Assembly: GCF_019264445.1 (NCBI RefSeq)
Contig: NZ_JAHVAB010000085.1
Location: 1 to 46,961, forward strand
Direction of reading: 5' to 3'
From: Hydrogenophaga sp.
GTDB lineage: Bacteria; Pseudomonadota; Gammaproteobacteria; Burkholderiales; Burkholderiaceae_C
Length of the DNA: 46,961 nucleotides
Under the pieces are notes generated by a model, which searched no databases, was not told the DNA's origin, and saw nothing but the letters and a program-made list of their open reading frames with translations. The position numbers and the translations under genes are program-made. Shown in pieces: positions 24,673 to 34,796 of this stretch. The first letter of the stretch is position 1. Each line of letters begins with the position of its first letter.

Positions 24673-26460
24673 ATGCCCGCACCCTCCGCCACCGAACGCC
24701 CCAAAGCCGAATCGCCCACCTCTCTCGGTGGCCTGCGCCCCTTCATGCGCCCCTACCGCACACAGATCGGCCTGGCCATGCTGTTCCTGGTGCTCGCGGC
24801 GGTGGCCACGCTGCTGTTTCCCGTGGCGCTGCGCGGGCTGATCGATGGCGGGCTGGTGGCCGGCGACCGCAGCGCGCAGGCCATGGGCTTGCGGGGCCAC
24901 TTCATCGAGCTCTTCGGCGTGGCGGTGGCGCTGGGCCTTTTCTCTGCCGCGCGCTTTTACCTGGTGAGCTGGCTGGGCGAGCGCATCACCGCCGACCTGC
25001 GCAACGCCGTTTACAGCCATGTGCTGCGCCAGAGCCCGCAGTTCTTTGAAACCACGCAGACCGGCGAAGTGCTCTCGCGCCTGACCACAGACACCACGCT
25101 GGTGCAGACCGTGGTGGGGTCGTCGCTGTCGATGGGGCTTCGCAACGCGGTCATGGGCATCGGCGCGCTGATCATGCTGGTGTGGACCAACCCCTACGTG
25201 ATGCTGCAGGTGCTGCTGATCATTCTGCTGGTGGTGCTGCCCAGCATGTGGTTTGGCCGGCGCGTGCGCAAGCTCTCGCGCGCCAGCCAGGACCGCGTGG
25301 CCGACTCCAGCGCCATCGCCGCCGAGGTGCTCAACGCCATCCCGATCGTGCAGAGCTACACGGCGGAAAACCGCGAAGCCGCGCGCTTTCGCGACTCCAC
25401 GGAAGATGCCTTCGCCACCGCCATCCGCCGCACCCGGGCGCGCGCCGGCCTCGTGGCGTTCATCATCATCAGCACCGCGGCCCTGCTGCTCTGGGGCCTG
25501 TACCAGGGCACCCAGGCGGTGCTGGCCGGCACCATCACGCCCGGGCACCTGGGCCAGACCGTGGTCTACATCATCATCCTGGCCGGTGCCGTGGCCGTGC
25601 TCGGCGAGGTGTACGGCGACCTGCTGCGCGCAGCGGGTGCGAGCGAGCGGCTGATGGAGCTGCTCGCCAGCGAGTCGCCGGTGCAGTCGCCCGCCCAACC
25701 GCTGCAGGCGCCCACACCGCGGGGTGGCAGTGCGCTGGCGTTTGACGACGTGACCTTCCACTACCCTTCGCGTCCCACGCAGCCGGCGCTCAGCGGCTTC
25801 GCGCTGGCGGTGCAACCGGGGCAGACCGTTGCGCTGGTCGGCCCCAGTGGCGCGGGCAAGACCACCGTGTTTGGCCTGCTGTTGCGCTACTACGACCCGG
25901 CGCTCGGTCGCATCCGGCTGGATGGCGTGCCCATCGACCAGCTCAGCCTGCACGAGCTGCGCAACCGCATCGGCATCGTGCCGCAGGACCCGGTGATCTT
26001 CTCCAGCAGCGCGCTGGAAAACATTCGCTACGGCAAGCCCGGTGCGAGCGACGCAGAGGTGCGCGCCGCGGCGGCCGCGGCCTTTGCCGACGAGTTCATC
26101 GACCAGCTGCCCGAGGGCTACAACACCTTTCTGGGGGAGCGCGGGGTGCGGCTTTCTGGTGGCCAGCGCCAGCGCATCGCCATCGCGCGTGCCATGCTCA
26201 AAAACCCGCCGCTGCTGCTGCTGGACGAAGCCACCAGCGCGCTGGACGCACAAAGCGAACGCATGGTGCAGGCCGCCCTCGAATCGGCCATGAAAGACCG
26301 CACCACGCTCGTGATTGCGCACCGCCTGGCCACCGTGCAGCAAGCCGACCTGATCGTGGTGCTGGACCACGGCCGACTGGTCGAACAAGGAACACACACC
26401 CAGCTCGTGGCCCAGGGCGGGGTGTACGCCGGGCTCGCTGCGCTGCAGTTCAACGCGTAA
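24673..26460 (+). CDS. ABC exporter, fused permease and ATPase (MsbA-like, subfamily B)
   Basis: A 595-residue half-transporter that should work as a homodimer in the inner membrane. Six membrane segments lie in residues of about 30-310, then comes the nucleotide-binding domain: Walker A GPSGAGKT at 390-397, Q-loop near 438, signature LSGGQ at 494-498, Walker B LLLLDE at 514-519 and switch His550. It belongs to the lipid/multidrug exporter group; the cargo is not known. The first gene of its strand run is the permease at 20869, and the 28-base gap after the AttH-like gene suggests co-transcription. It cannot obviously supply the missing ATPase of the FtsX-type permease, since its own ATPase is fused. 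Confidence 0.93.
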   Translation: MPAPSATERPKAESPTSLGGLRPFMRPYRTQIGLAMLFLVLAAVATLLFPVALRGLIDGGLVAGDRSAQAMGLRGHFIELFGVAVALGLFSAARFYLVSWLGERITADLRNAVYSHVLRQSPQFFETTQTGEVLSRLTTDTTLVQTVVGSSLSMGLRNAVMGIGALIMLVWTNPYVMLQVLLIILLVVLPSMWFGRRVRKLSRASQDRVADSSAIAAEVLNAIPIVQSYTAENREAARFRDSTEDAFATAIRRTRARAGLVAFIIISTAALLLWGLYQGTQAVLAGTITPGHLGQTVVYIIILAGAVAVLGEVYGDLLRAAGASERLMELLASESPVQSPAQPLQAPTPRGGSALAFDDVTFHYPSRPTQPALSGFALAVQPGQTVALVGPSGAGKTTVFGLLLRYYDPALGRIRLDGVPIDQLSLHELRNRIGIVPQDPVIFSSSALENIRYGKPGASDAEVRAAAAAAFADEFIDQLPEGYNTFLGERGVRLSGGQRQRIAIARAMLKNPPLLLLDEATSALDAQSERMVQAALESAMKDRTTLVIAHRLATVQQADLIVVLDHGRLVEQGTHTQLVAQGGVYAGLAALQFNA

Positions 26461-26475
26461 GCCAAAAGGCCGCGT

Positions 26476-26509
26476 ATGCATTAAATGCATGCCGCAATGG
26501 CATTGCGGC
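26476..26509. promoter_or_regulatory. Two adjacent inverted repeats before the glutamate dehydrogenase gene
   Basis: ATGCATT (26476-26482) is mirrored by AATGCAT (26484-26490) about one base. It is followed directly by GCCGCAAT (26491-26498), pairing with ATTGCGGC (26502-26509) around a three-base loop. Both lie 79-113 bases before the next start and 15-49 after the exporter stop. The second could terminate the exporter transcript, although no T-run follows; the first looks like an operator. Roles are inferred. Confidence 0.45.
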
Positions 26510-26588
26510 CTTGGACATCGGCGCACGCGCTCCGTAAGCTTTGCGGTGTCGACTCAGTGCATGGGTCACACACCCCAAGGAATCTTCC

Positions 26589-27920
26589 ATGTCACACACA
26601 CCGCCTCTTCCGGCCGGCAGCGCCTCCAGCGCCCCGGCCGTTTTCACGCAAGCCCTGCCCTCGTACCTCGACCCCCAGCACCTCGGGCCCTGGGGCATCT
26701 ACCTGCAGCAGGTGGACCGCGTCACGCCTTACCTCGGCTCGCTTGCGCGCTGGGTCGACACCCTCAAGCGCCCCAAGCGCACGCTCATCGTGGACGTGCC
26801 GATCCACCTGGACAACGGCACCGTCGCCCACTTCGAGGGCTACCGCGTGCAGCACAACACTTCGCGCGGCCCCGGCAAGGGTGGCGTGCGTTTCCACCAG
26901 GATGTGACGCTCTCCGAAGTGATGGCGCTCTCGGCCTGGATGTCGATCAAGAACGCGGCGGTGAACGTGCCCTACGGCGGCGCCAAGGGCGGCATCCGCG
27001 TCGACCCGCGCCAGCTCACACGCGGTGAACTCGAACGCGTGACACGCCGCTACACCAGCGAGATCGGCATCATCATTGGCCCCACCAAGGACATCCCTGC
27101 GCCGGACGTGAACACGAACGAGCAGATCATGGCCTGGATGATGGACACCTACTCGATGAACGAGGGCTCCACCGCCACCGGCGTCGTCACCGGCAAGCCG
27201 GTGGACCTCGGCGGCTCACTCGGACGCCGCGAAGCCACGGGCCGTGGCGTGTTCACGGTGGGCGTGGAAGCCGCGCGCCGCATCGGGCTCGACGTGTCCA
27301 CCGCCCGCGTGGCGGTGCAGGGCTTCGGCAATGTGGGTGGCGTGGCCGGCAAGTTGTTTTCCGAAGCCGGCGCGAAGGTCGTCGCGGTGCAGGACCACGG
27401 CGGCACCATCTACCGCGAAGCCGGGCTGGACGTGCCGGCGCTGCTGGCACACGTCGCACAGGTGGGCTCGGTGGCGGGCTTCGCCGGCGCCGAGGTGATC
27501 GCCAACGACGCCTTCTGGGACGTGCCTTGCGACATCCTCATTCCCGCTGCGCTCGAAGGCCAGATCAACGAAAAGAACGCGGGTCGGATTCAGGCACGCA
27601 TGGTGATCGAAGGCGCCAACGGCCCCACCACACCGCAGGCCGACGACATCCTGCATGAGCGCAACGTGCTGGTGCTGCCCGACGTGATCGCCAACGCCGG
27701 CGGCGTGACGGTGAGCTACTTCGAATGGGTGCAGGACTTCTCCAGCTTCTTCTGGAGCGAAGACGAAATCAACGCGCGCCTCGTGAAGATCATGAAAGAC
27801 GCGTTTGCCGCCGTGTGGCAGGTGGCCGACGAGAACAAGGTGAGCCTGCGCACGGCCACCTTCATTGTGGCTTGCAAGCGCATCCTGCACGCTCGCGATC
27901 TGCGCGGCCTGTACCCGTGA
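26589..27920 (+). CDS. gdhA: Glutamate dehydrogenase (Glu/Leu/Phe/Val dehydrogenase family)
   Basis: A 443-residue cytoplasmic enzyme that interconverts glutamate and 2-oxoglutarate plus ammonium with NAD(P). The N-terminal substrate domain has [10 protein letters not shown] (94-103), with [17 protein letters not shown] (119-135) carrying catalytic Lys133. The C-terminal Rossmann domain has VQGFGNVGG. The length and lack of long insertions fit the small hexameric class; the cofactor cannot be decided with confidence. The start at 26589 has AAGGAA seven bases upstream, and an ATG further upstream at 26541 is discounted. It stands alone between an exporter gene and a convergent DUF1178 gene, with a pair of inverted repeats upstream. 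Confidence 0.93.
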   Translation: MSHTPPLPAGSASSAPAVFTQALPSYLDPQHLGPWGIYLQQVDRVTPYLGSLARWVDTLKRPKRTLIVDVPIHLDNGTVAHFEGYRVQHNTSRGPGKGGVRFHQDVTLSEVMALSAWMSIKNAAVNVPYGGAKGGIRVDPRQLTRGELERVTRRYTSEIGIIIGPTKDIPAPDVNTNEQIMAWMMDTYSMNEGSTATGVVTGKPVDLGGSLGRREATGRGVFTVGVEAARRIGLDVSTARVAVQGFGNVGGVAGKLFSEAGAKVVAVQDHGGTIYREAGLDVPALLAHVAQVGSVAGFAGAEVIANDAFWDVPCDILIPAALEGQINEKNAGRIQARMVIEGANGPTTPQADDILHERNVLVLPDVIANAGGVTVSYFEWVQDFSSFFWSEDEINARLVKIMKDAFAAVWQVADENKVSLRTATFIVACKRILHARDLRGLYP

Positions 27921-27925
27921 AGCCT

Positions 27926-27949
27926 TGCAGTGGGGCGCGCCCTACTGCA
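27926..27949. terminator. Strong inverted repeat between convergent gdhA and DUF1178 genes
   Basis: TGCAGTGGGG at 27926-27935 pairs with CCCTACTGCA at 27940-27949 around CGCG, with one G-T wobble on the plus strand. It starts five bases after the gdhA stop codon and covers the stop codon of the DUF1178 gene. Only a short T-rich stretch (GCGTTTCCTTG) follows on the plus strand. A bidirectional terminator is likely. Confidence 0.5.
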
Positions 27950-28421
27950 GCGTTTCCTTGACGGCAGGCACCATGGGAAGGGCAATCACCTCGATGCCCT
28001 CCTCCATCAGCTCCAGCGCTTCCTGCGGGCTGGCCTGCCCGCGGATCTGGCGGTGCTCCACCTCCCCGTGGTGCATGGCGCGGGCCTCGTCTGCAAAGCG
28101 GTCACCCACGTCTTCGGTGTTCGCCATCACTTCACGCAAGGCGTTGAGCATGCGGGCCTGCAGGGCGGCGAGCTCGGCGTTGCCCGTGTGGTTGCTCATG
28201 GGCACGGCACCCGCCGGTGCAGCAGGCGCAACGGCTTGCGGTTCTTGCCGTCCCGCGCGCAGGTTGAGTCGGGGGGCCGAGAGCTTCTTCGCAATGTGCA
28301 CGTCACCACACATCGGGCACGACAGAAGACCACGCTCCAGCTGGCTCGTGTAGTCGTCCTCAGAACCGAACCAGCCTTCAAACTCGTGCTGGTGGGCGCA
28401 TTGCAGGTTGAGCACCTTCAT
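27942..28421 (-). CDS. DUF1178 family protein
   Basis: A 159-residue cytoplasmic protein. The N terminus [18 protein letters not shown] with a later CPMCG resembles a small zinc ribbon and is the family's hallmark. The middle is an Ala/Pro-rich linker, and the C-terminal helices ([46 protein letters not shown]) are also conserved in DUF1178. No function is known. The ATG at 28421 overlaps the NUDIX stop by four bases, so it is co-translated with that gene at the tail of the nuo cluster. It ends in a hairpin shared with the convergent gdhA gene. Confidence 0.88.
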   Translation of the reverse strand: MKVLNLQCAHQHEFEGWFGSEDDYTSQLERGLLSCPMCGDVHIAKKLSAPRLNLRAGRQEPQAVAPAAPAGAVPMSNHTGNAELAALQARMLNALREVMANTEDVGDRFADEARAMHHGEVEHRQIRGQASPQEALELMEEGIEVIALPMVPAVKETLQ

Positions 28422-29014
28422 GCCACGCATTCTCCCGCATCGGCTGACCGCCAGGCCAGCGGCCAGTCGCCACGCAGCACGTTTTGCAACCACATGGCAC
28501 CGATGAGCGTCTTGCAGTCGATCACGTCGCCACTGAAGCACCACGCCTGCAGCTCCTCGGGCGTTGCGGTGAAGACATCGAGAAACTCGCCATCGTCAAG
28601 CCGCCGCTCGCCCAGCGCCAGACCACGCGCAAACCAGATGTCGATGACCTCGTCGGAATACGCAATGGTGGGCGCCAGCCGGCCGGCAAACGCCCACTCG
28701 CGGGCGCTGTACCCGGTTTCTTCAAAGAGCTCGCGCTGCGCGCAGGCCAGGCTGCCTTCGCCTGCATCCAGCTTGCCCGCAGGAAATTCGATCATCACCG
28801 CCTGCATGGGGTGACGGAACTGCCGCTCCAGCACGACCTTGCCGTCGTCGAGCAGGCCGATCACCATGACCGCGCCGGGGTGGAGGACAAATTCGCGTGT
28901 GGCCTCGGCACCGTTGGGCAGGCGCACGGTGTCGCGCACCACGTGCAGGAAATGGCCGCGCAGCAGCTCGGTGCGCGCCAGCCGCGTTTCCTTGAGGTGG
29001 CTGTCGTCGGTCAT
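28418..29014 (-). CDS. NUDIX hydrolase, ADP-ribose pyrophosphatase-like
   Basis: A 198-residue hydrolase with a perfect Nudix box at residues 80-102 (G80-x5-E86-x7-REL-x-EETGY). The preceding strand, with [23 protein letters not shown] and EFPAGKLD, matches the ADP-ribose/nucleoside-diphosphate-sugar pyrophosphatase group, which cleaves ADP-ribose to AMP and ribose 5-phosphate. It follows the DUF2818 gene by ten bases and is followed by DUF1178 with a four-base overlap. Its place after nuoN links it to NAD metabolism, where it could clear ADP-ribose from NAD breakdown; that link is inference. Confidence 0.92.
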   Translation of the reverse strand: MTDDSHLKETRLARTELLRGHFLHVVRDTVRLPNGAEATREFVLHPGAVMVIGLLDDGKVVLERQFRHPMQAVMIEFPAGKLDAGEGSLACAQRELFEETGYSAREWAFAGRLAPTIAYSDEVIDIWFARGLALGERRLDDGEFLDVFTATPEELQAWCFSGDVIDCKTLIGAMWLQNVLRGDWPLAWRSADAGECVA

Positions 29015-29024
29015 GACAGCGCGG

Positions 29025-29327
29025 TCACCCGCGATGGCGGTAGAGGTATCGGTAAACGAAACCCGGGAACGCCAGGGTGGCGAACAACGACGCCGTGGTG
29101 GCGTAGAACTCCCACCCCTGGGGTGAGATCTGCCCGGCGTACTGTTCCAGCGCAATGCCCAGGGCACCTACCAGCGCGTACAGCACCAGCAGCTCGAGCA
29201 ACCGCATCCAGAGTGTCTTGGGCGCCTGACGCGGCCAGACGGCCAGCCAGCGCTCGTTGATGAAAGGCAGGTTCGCGGCAACGAAGGCAGCGAGCAACAC
29301 CAGCCAGACGGAAGAAGTGTGGGTCAT
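29025..29327 (-). CDS. DUF2818 family small membrane protein
   Basis: A 100-residue inner-membrane protein with three hydrophobic segments of about residues 5-22, 41-60 and 78-92, and a basic C terminus (RYLYRHRG). The N-terminal [23 protein letters not shown] is the DUF2818 hallmark. It lies directly after nuoN (58 bases), before the NUDIX gene, on the same strand. DUF2818 genes are found at this place in Burkholderiales, so it may be an accessory or assembly protein of complex I; no role is proven. Confidence 0.85.
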   Translation of the reverse strand: MTHTSSVWLVLLAAFVAANLPFINERWLAVWPRQAPKTLWMRLLELLVLYALVGALGIALEQYAGQISPQGWEFYATTASLFATLAFPGFVYRYLYRHRG

Positions 29328-29385
29328 GGAGACGTGTGTGAGCCAGCAAAAAGCAGCAAGTTCACTGCCACACCGACCCCGATCT

Positions 29386-30882
29386 TCAAGTGAAGAGTTT
29401 CGCCACAGCCTGGGCGCACAAGGTCATCAGCCCGCCGGGCACGATGCCCAGCACCAGCACCAGTGCGCCGTTGATGGAGAGCACGGAGCGCGCATCCAGC
29501 CCGGCTTCGATATCGGCGGTCTGGGTCGGCTCGTCGAAGTACATCACCTTCACCAGACGCAGGTAATAGAAGGCACCGATCAGCGACATGATCACCGCGA
29601 AAACGGCCAACCCGACGTAGAACGCACCGCTGGAAGCGAGCAGCGCCTGCAGCACCGAGAGCTTGGCGTAGAAGCCCACCAGCGGGGGCACACCGGCCAG
29701 CGAAAACATGCAGATCGCCATGACACCGGCGTACAGCGGGCTGCGCTGGTTCAGACCGGCAAGATCACTGATGTTGTCCGACTCAAAGCCGCTGCGCGAG
29801 AGCAGCAGAATGACGCCGAAGGTGCCGAGTGTGGTCAGCACATAGGTGATGACGTAGAACATGGACGAGCCGTAGGCGTTGGCCATGTTGCCGGTGTCGC
29901 CTTGCACCACACCCGCGAGCAGGCCCAGCAGCATGAAGCCCATTTGCGCGATGGTCGAGAAGGCGAGCATGCGCTTCAGGCTGGTCTGCGCGATGGCGGC
30001 GAGGTTACCCACCAGCAGCGACATGACGGCCAGTACGGCCAGCATCTGCTGCCAGTCCACCGCCAGAGGCTGCAAACCCTCAACGAGCAGACGGATGACG
30101 ATGGCAAATGCCGCCAGTTTCGGTGCGCCACCAATCATCAGGGTGATGGCCGTGGGAGCGCCCTGATAAACGTCGGGCACCCACATGTGGAACGGCACCA
30201 CACCCAGCTTGAAGGCCAGACCGGCGACCACAAACACCAGGCCCAGGGTGAGCACCTGCGCAGAACCCTTGAGGGTGGCCTGCCCGCCGGCGATGGCCTT
30301 GAGCACCTCGCCCACGTCCAGGGACCCGGTGGCACCGTACACCATCGACAGGCCGTACAGCAGGAAGCCACTGGCCAGCGCGCCCAGCACGAAGTACTTC
30401 ATGGCCGCTTCGGTGGCCTGCAGATCGTCGCGGCGCAAGGCCACCAGCGCGTAGCTGGACAAGGTCAACAGCTCCAGGCCCAGGTAGATCACCAGGAAGT
30501 TGTGGCCCGAGATCATGACGAACATGCCCAGCAAGGCGAACATGCCCAGCGTGAACAACTCGCCACCGCGCAGCATGTCGCGCTGACCGGAATAGCCACG
30601 TCCGTAGACCAGCGTGACCATCATGGCGATGGAGGCGAAGCACTTGAGCCAGTTGCCCATGGGGTCGCTGACGATCATCCCGCCGAAGCCCACCACCGTG
30701 TTGCCCGAAGCGGCTGCCATGCCTTGCAGCAATGCAATCACGGCCAGCGTGAGCAGCGTGAGGCCGTAGGTCGCGCCGCGCAGCGGTGTCTTCACCCCGA
30801 GGTCGACCAGTGCGATCACGCAGGCCATGGTCAGCAGGAGGATTTCTGGGTAAGCCGCGACCCAGCTGAGCTTGTCAATCAT
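29386..30882 (-). CDS. nuoN: NADH-quinone oxidoreductase subunit N
   Basis: A 498-residue antiporter-like subunit of the membrane arm of complex I, with about 14 transmembrane helices. The conserved stretch [21 protein letters not shown] contains the Glu of the proton channel. The Lys-bearing helix is seen around [20 protein letters not shown]. Length is standard. It is the last nuo gene, 36 bases after nuoM, and is followed by DUF2818. It couples NADH oxidation to proton pumping with NuoM and NuoL. The start ATG at 30882 lies after a typical intergenic stretch. Confidence 0.97.
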   Translation of the reverse strand: MIDKLSWVAAYPEILLLTMACVIALVDLGVKTPLRGATYGLTLLTLAVIALLQGMAAASGNTVVGFGGMIVSDPMGNWLKCFASIAMMVTLVYGRGYSGQRDMLRGGELFTLGMFALLGMFVMISGHNFLVIYLGLELLTLSSYALVALRRDDLQATEAAMKYFVLGALASGFLLYGLSMVYGATGSLDVGEVLKAIAGGQATLKGSAQVLTLGLVFVVAGLAFKLGVVPFHMWVPDVYQGAPTAITLMIGGAPKLAAFAIVIRLLVEGLQPLAVDWQQMLAVLAVMSLLVGNLAAIAQTSLKRMLAFSTIAQMGFMLLGLLAGVVQGDTGNMANAYGSSMFYVITYVLTTLGTFGVILLLSRSGFESDNISDLAGLNQRSPLYAGVMAICMFSLAGVPPLVGFYAKLSVLQALLASSGAFYVGLAVFAVIMSLIGAFYYLRLVKVMYFDEPTQTADIEAGLDARSVLSINGALVLVLGIVPGGLMTLCAQAVAKLFT

Positions 30883-30918
30883 GTGAGCGTTCTCTTGTGT
30901 AGCGTGTGCCCGGGTGGC

Positions 30919-32394
30919 TCAGTTCAATTTGGAGATGGCAACGTGGCGCAGCAGCTCGGCGACGGACGCATCCATGACGTCGGTGAAGGGTTTGGGGTAG
31001 ATGCCCATGTAGAGCACGGCCACCGCGAGCACCGCCAGCACCAGGAACTCGCGTGCGTTGATGTCCAGCAAGGCTTTCACGTTGTCGTTGCCCACCGGGC
31101 CAAGGTACACGCGCTTGTACATCCACAGCGAATACGCCGCGCCGAAGATCAGCGCCGAGGCGGCCAGCAGGCCCAGCCAGAAATTCGCCTTCACGGCAGC
31201 CAGGATCACCATCCACTCGCCCACGAACCCGGCGGTACCAGGCAAGCCGCAATTAGCCATGGTGAACAACAGTGCGAACGCAGCGAAATTCGGCATGGTG
31301 TTGACCACACCACCGTAGTCGGCGATCTCACGCGAGTGCACACGGTCGTACAGCACACCAATGCCCAGGAACATCGCCGCCGAGACAAAACCGTGGGCGA
31401 TCATCTGGACGATCGCACCGGAAACACCGAGGTCGCTGAAGACGAAGAAGCCGAGCGTGACGAAGCCCATGTGCGCCACAGACGAATAGGCGACCAGCTT
31501 CTTCATGTCCTGTTGCACCATCGCCACCAGGCCGACATAGATCACCGCCACGAGGGAGAGCGCGATCATCAGCCAGGCCCATTTCTGGGAGGCATCGGGC
31601 AGGATGGGCAGGGAGAAGCGCAGGAAGCCGTAGGCCCCGAGCTTGAGCATGATGGCCGCCAGCACGGCCGAACCCCCGGTAGGGGCCTCGACGTGCACGT
31701 CGGGCAGCCAGGTGTGCACGGGCCACATCGGCACCTTCACGGCGAATGCCGCAAAGAACGCAAAGAACAGCAGCGTTTGGGCCGTACCACCCAGAGGCAG
31801 CTTGTACCAGTCGGCCAGGGCAAAACTGCCGCCAGACTGCGTGTAGAGATAGATCAGCGCCACGAGCATGAGCAGCGAGCCCAGCAGCGTGTAGAGGAAA
31901 AACTTGAAGGCGGCGTAGATCTTGTTCGGGCCACCCCAGATACCGATGATCAGGTACATCGGGATCAACGTGGCTTCGAAGAACACATAGAACAGCATCG
32001 CGTCCTGCGCGCTGAACACACCGATCATGAGACCAGAGAGGATCAGGAACGCGCCCATGTACTGGTTGACGCGCGTGGTGATCGACTCCCAGCTGGCCAC
32101 CACCACCACCACCGTGATGAAGGCGGTGAGCAGCACCAGCCAGAGCGAAATGCCATCCACACCGAGGTGGTAGTGAATGTTGAAGTTCTCGATCCAGACG
32201 CTCTTCTCGACGAACTGCATTGCTGCGGTGCCCAGCTCGAAGCCCGAATACAGCGGCACCGTCACGGCCAGACCAGCGACCGCGCCCACGAGCGCGATCC
32301 AGCGCACCACATGCGCCTGATCATCACGGCCCAGGGCCAGCAGCACGACACCAAAGAAGATTGGCGTCCAGATTGCAAGGCTCAGCAAACCCAT
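30919..32394 (-). CDS. nuoM: NADH-quinone oxidoreductase subunit M
   Basis: A 491-residue antiporter-like membrane subunit. The FYVFFEATLIPMYLIIGIWGG stretch carries the key Glu. VKVPMWPVHTWLPDVHVEAPTGGSAVLAAIMLKLGAYG, with its Lys residues, is the strongest family signature and is complete here. About 14 membrane helices are seen. It sits 16 bases after nuoL and 36 before nuoN. It forms one of three proton-translocating modules. Nothing unusual is seen in length or residues. Confidence 0.97.
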   Translation of the reverse strand: MGLLSLAIWTPIFFGVVLLALGRDDQAHVVRWIALVGAVAGLAVTVPLYSGFELGTAAMQFVEKSVWIENFNIHYHLGVDGISLWLVLLTAFITVVVVVASWESITTRVNQYMGAFLILSGLMIGVFSAQDAMLFYVFFEATLIPMYLIIGIWGGPNKIYAAFKFFLYTLLGSLLMLVALIYLYTQSGGSFALADWYKLPLGGTAQTLLFFAFFAAFAVKVPMWPVHTWLPDVHVEAPTGGSAVLAAIMLKLGAYGFLRFSLPILPDASQKWAWLMIALSLVAVIYVGLVAMVQQDMKKLVAYSSVAHMGFVTLGFFVFSDLGVSGAIVQMIAHGFVSAAMFLGIGVLYDRVHSREIADYGGVVNTMPNFAAFALLFTMANCGLPGTAGFVGEWMVILAAVKANFWLGLLAASALIFGAAYSLWMYKRVYLGPVGNDNVKALLDINAREFLVLAVLAVAVLYMGIYPKPFTDVMDASVAELLRHVAISKLN

Positions 32395-32410
32395 CTTGTT
32401 ATCCCTCTTC

Positions 32411-34447
32411 TTATTTCGCGAGCCAGACGAAGTACGTCATGAACAGCAGCACGCCCACGATCATCACGAGCGCGTAGTGGTAGAGGTAGCCGGTCTGCGC
32501 ACGACGCACCACCGAAGACACCGCACCCACCAGTTTCCAGCTGGCGTTCACCAGACCGCCTTCGATCACACCGCGGTCGCCGCCTTTCCAGAGGCCGATG
32601 CCCAGGCCGCGTGCGCCCTTCGCGAGCACGTTTTCGTTGAACCAGTCCATGTAGTACTTGTTCTCGAGCACCACCACCAGCGGTCGCAGCGCGCGGCCGA
32701 TGGCAGCAGGCACCGCCGGATTGATCAGGTACATGTACCAGGCAGCCACCGCACCGGCCAGTGCCAGGTAAAGCGGCGCGGTGGACAGCGCGTGGACCGC
32801 CATGGCCAGCGGGCCGTGGAAGATCTCACCAAACTTCACCATGGCGGGATGGGCCGCCGTGTTGATGGTGATGGCGTCCTTGAGGAAGTCGCCAAACAGC
32901 ATGGGCTGGATGGTCATGAAGCCGATCACCACGGAGGGGATGGCCAGCAGCAGCAGGGGCACCGTCACGACCCAAGGGGACTCGTGCGGCTTGCCGTCGC
33001 CGTGCCCATGGTCGTCACCATGGCCGTGGTCGTCATGGTGGTCGTGGTGCGCGTCCGGGTTCTGGTCGTAGCGCTCCTTGCCATGGAACACCAGGAAGTA
33101 CAGGCGGAACGAATAGAAGGAGGTGACGAACACGCCTGCGAGCACCGCAAAGTGCGCGAAGCCCGAGGCCGGCAGGTTGCTGAAATGCACCGCCTCGATG
33201 ATCGAGTCCTTCGAGTAGAAGCCGGAGAACAACGGCGTGCCGATCAGCGCGAGCGTGCCGAGCAGCGAAGTGATCCAGGTGATGGGCATGTACTTGCGCA
33301 CGGCGCCCATCCAGCGAATGTCCTGGTTGTGGTGCATGCCCATGATCACCGAGCCCGCCGCGAGGAACAGCAGCGCCTTGAAGAAGGCGTGGGTCATGAG
33401 GTGGAACACGGCCACCGAATAGGCCGACGCACCGAGCGCCACCGTCATGTACCCCAGCTGCGACAGCGTGGAATAGGCCACCACGCGCTTGATGTCGTTC
33501 TGGATGATGCCGAGGAAGCCCATGAACAGCGCGGTGATGGCGCCGATGACCATGATGAAGTTGAGCGCGGTGTCTGACAGCTCGAACAGGGGCGACATCC
33601 GCGCCACCATGAAAATGCCGGCCGTCACCATGGTGGCGGCATGGATCAGGGCCGAGATCGGGGTCGGGCCTTCCATCGAATCCGGCAGCCACACATGCAG
33701 CGGAAACTGGGCACTCTTGCCCATGGCGCCAATGAAGAGGCAAATGCAGATGACCGTGATCAACATCCAGTCGGTGCCGGGAAAGCCCAGCTTGCCGAGC
33801 TCCGGCGCTTTGGCAAACACCTCGGTGTAGTTCATGGTGCCGGCATAGGCCACGATCAGGCCGATGCCCAGAATGAAACCGAAATCGCCCACGCGGTTGA
33901 CCAGGAAGGCCTTCATGTTGGCGAAGATCGCTGTGGGTTTGTTGAACCAGAAACCGATCAGCAGATAAGAGACCAAGCCCACCGCTTCCCAGCCAAAGAA
34001 CAGCTGCAGCAGGTTGTTGCTCATCACCAGCATTAGCATGGAGAAGGTGAACAGCGAGATGTAGGCGAAGAAGCGGTTGTAGCCAGCGTCTTCTTCCATG
34101 TAGCCGATGGTGTAGAGGTGCACCATGAGCGAGACGAAGGTGACCACCACCATCATCATGGCGGTGAGGCCATCGACCAGGAAGCCGATCTCCATCTTCA
34201 GGCCACCCACCACCATCCAGGTGTAGAGCGTCTCGTTGAACCGCGCGCCATCCATGGCAACGCTCTTGAGCGTCATGGCGGACAGGATGAACGCCACCAG
34301 CACACCCAGAATGGTGAAGGTGTGGGAAGCGCGACGGCCGATCACGTTGCCGCCGAAAGTGGTGCCCAGGACGCCGGCGAGCGCCGCTCCCACCAGGGGG
34401 GCCAGCGGGACGGCGAGCAGGGTGCTTGCAGAGAGGGTGGTGCTCAT
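32411..34447 (-). CDS. nuoL: NADH-quinone oxidoreductase subunit L
   Basis: A 678-residue distal antiporter-like subunit with about 16 membrane helices and the long C-terminal lateral helix of NuoL. The channel Glu lies in LLQLFFGWEAVGLVSYLLIGFW, and the Lys helix in GKSAQFPLHVWLPDSMEGPTPISALIHAATMV. An unusual soluble loop around residues 465-490 (about 33000-33060) is very rich in His and Asp, nine His in about 25 residues, and could bind divalent metal. nuoK precedes it by 40 bases. The rest of the protein is ordinary. Confidence 0.97.
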   Translation of the reverse strand: MSTTLSASTLLAVPLAPLVGAALAGVLGTTFGGNVIGRRASHTFTILGVLVAFILSAMTLKSVAMDGARFNETLYTWMVVGGLKMEIGFLVDGLTAMMMVVVTFVSLMVHLYTIGYMEEDAGYNRFFAYISLFTFSMLMLVMSNNLLQLFFGWEAVGLVSYLLIGFWFNKPTAIFANMKAFLVNRVGDFGFILGIGLIVAYAGTMNYTEVFAKAPELGKLGFPGTDWMLITVICICLFIGAMGKSAQFPLHVWLPDSMEGPTPISALIHAATMVTAGIFMVARMSPLFELSDTALNFIMVIGAITALFMGFLGIIQNDIKRVVAYSTLSQLGYMTVALGASAYSVAVFHLMTHAFFKALLFLAAGSVIMGMHHNQDIRWMGAVRKYMPITWITSLLGTLALIGTPLFSGFYSKDSIIEAVHFSNLPASGFAHFAVLAGVFVTSFYSFRLYFLVFHGKERYDQNPDAHHDHHDDHGHGDDHGHGDGKPHESPWVVTVPLLLLAIPSVVIGFMTIQPMLFGDFLKDAITINTAAHPAMVKFGEIFHGPLAMAVHALSTAPLYLALAGAVAAWYMYLINPAVPAAIGRALRPLVVVLENKYYMDWFNENVLAKGARGLGIGLWKGGDRGVIEGGLVNASWKLVGAVSSVVRRAQTGYLYHYALVMIVGVLLFMTYFVWLAK

Positions 34448-34487
34448 GGGGTTCTTGCCTGAGTTCTCGTGAGGTGTGGCCCGGGCC

Positions 34488-34796
34488 TCAACCCTTGAGG
34501 GTGTTGAGTTCTTCGACGCTGATCGACGACTTGTTGCGGAACAGCAGCACGAGAATGGCCAGACCGATCGCCGATTCAGCGGCGGCCACGGTCAGGATGA
34601 AAAACACGAAGACCTGGCCGTGCATGTCGCCCAGGTAATGCGAAAACGCCACGAAGTTCATGTTCACCGCCAGGAGCATCAGCTCGATGGCCATGAGCAG
34701 CACGATCAGGTTCTTGCGGTTGAGAAAGATCCCGACGACGGAGATCGCAAACAGGATCGCACCAACGGCGAGGAAATGGCCCAGGCTGACGGTCAT
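34488..34796 (-). CDS. nuoK: NADH-quinone oxidoreductase subunit K
   Basis: A 102-residue membrane subunit with three helices. The second helix [20 protein letters not shown] contains the essential buried Glu, and a second Glu lies in the helix [18 protein letters not shown]. NuoK connects the quinone site to the antiporter-like subunits. Its ATG overlaps the nuoJ stop by four bases, which is normal for the operon. The product is of standard length. Confidence 0.96.
   Translation of the reverse strand: MTVSLGHFLAVGAILFAISVVGIFLNRKNLIVLLMAIELMLLAVNMNFVAFSHYLGDMHGQVFVFFILTVAAAESAIGLAILVLLFRNKSSISVEELNTLKG

Noticed and set aside
24673..26460. Idea that the MsbA-type exporter supplies the ATPase for the AttFG-like permease
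   Set aside because: Its nucleotide-binding domain is fused to its own membrane domain and belongs to the exporter class, not to the LolD/MacB class that drives FtsX-type permeases.
29257..32442. Long open frame of about 1061 codons on the plus strand opposite nuoN and nuoM
   Set aside because: It is antisense to two well-supported complex I genes. Its translation is very rich in His, Gln and Arg, without domain or signal, as expected for the complement of high-GC coding sequence.
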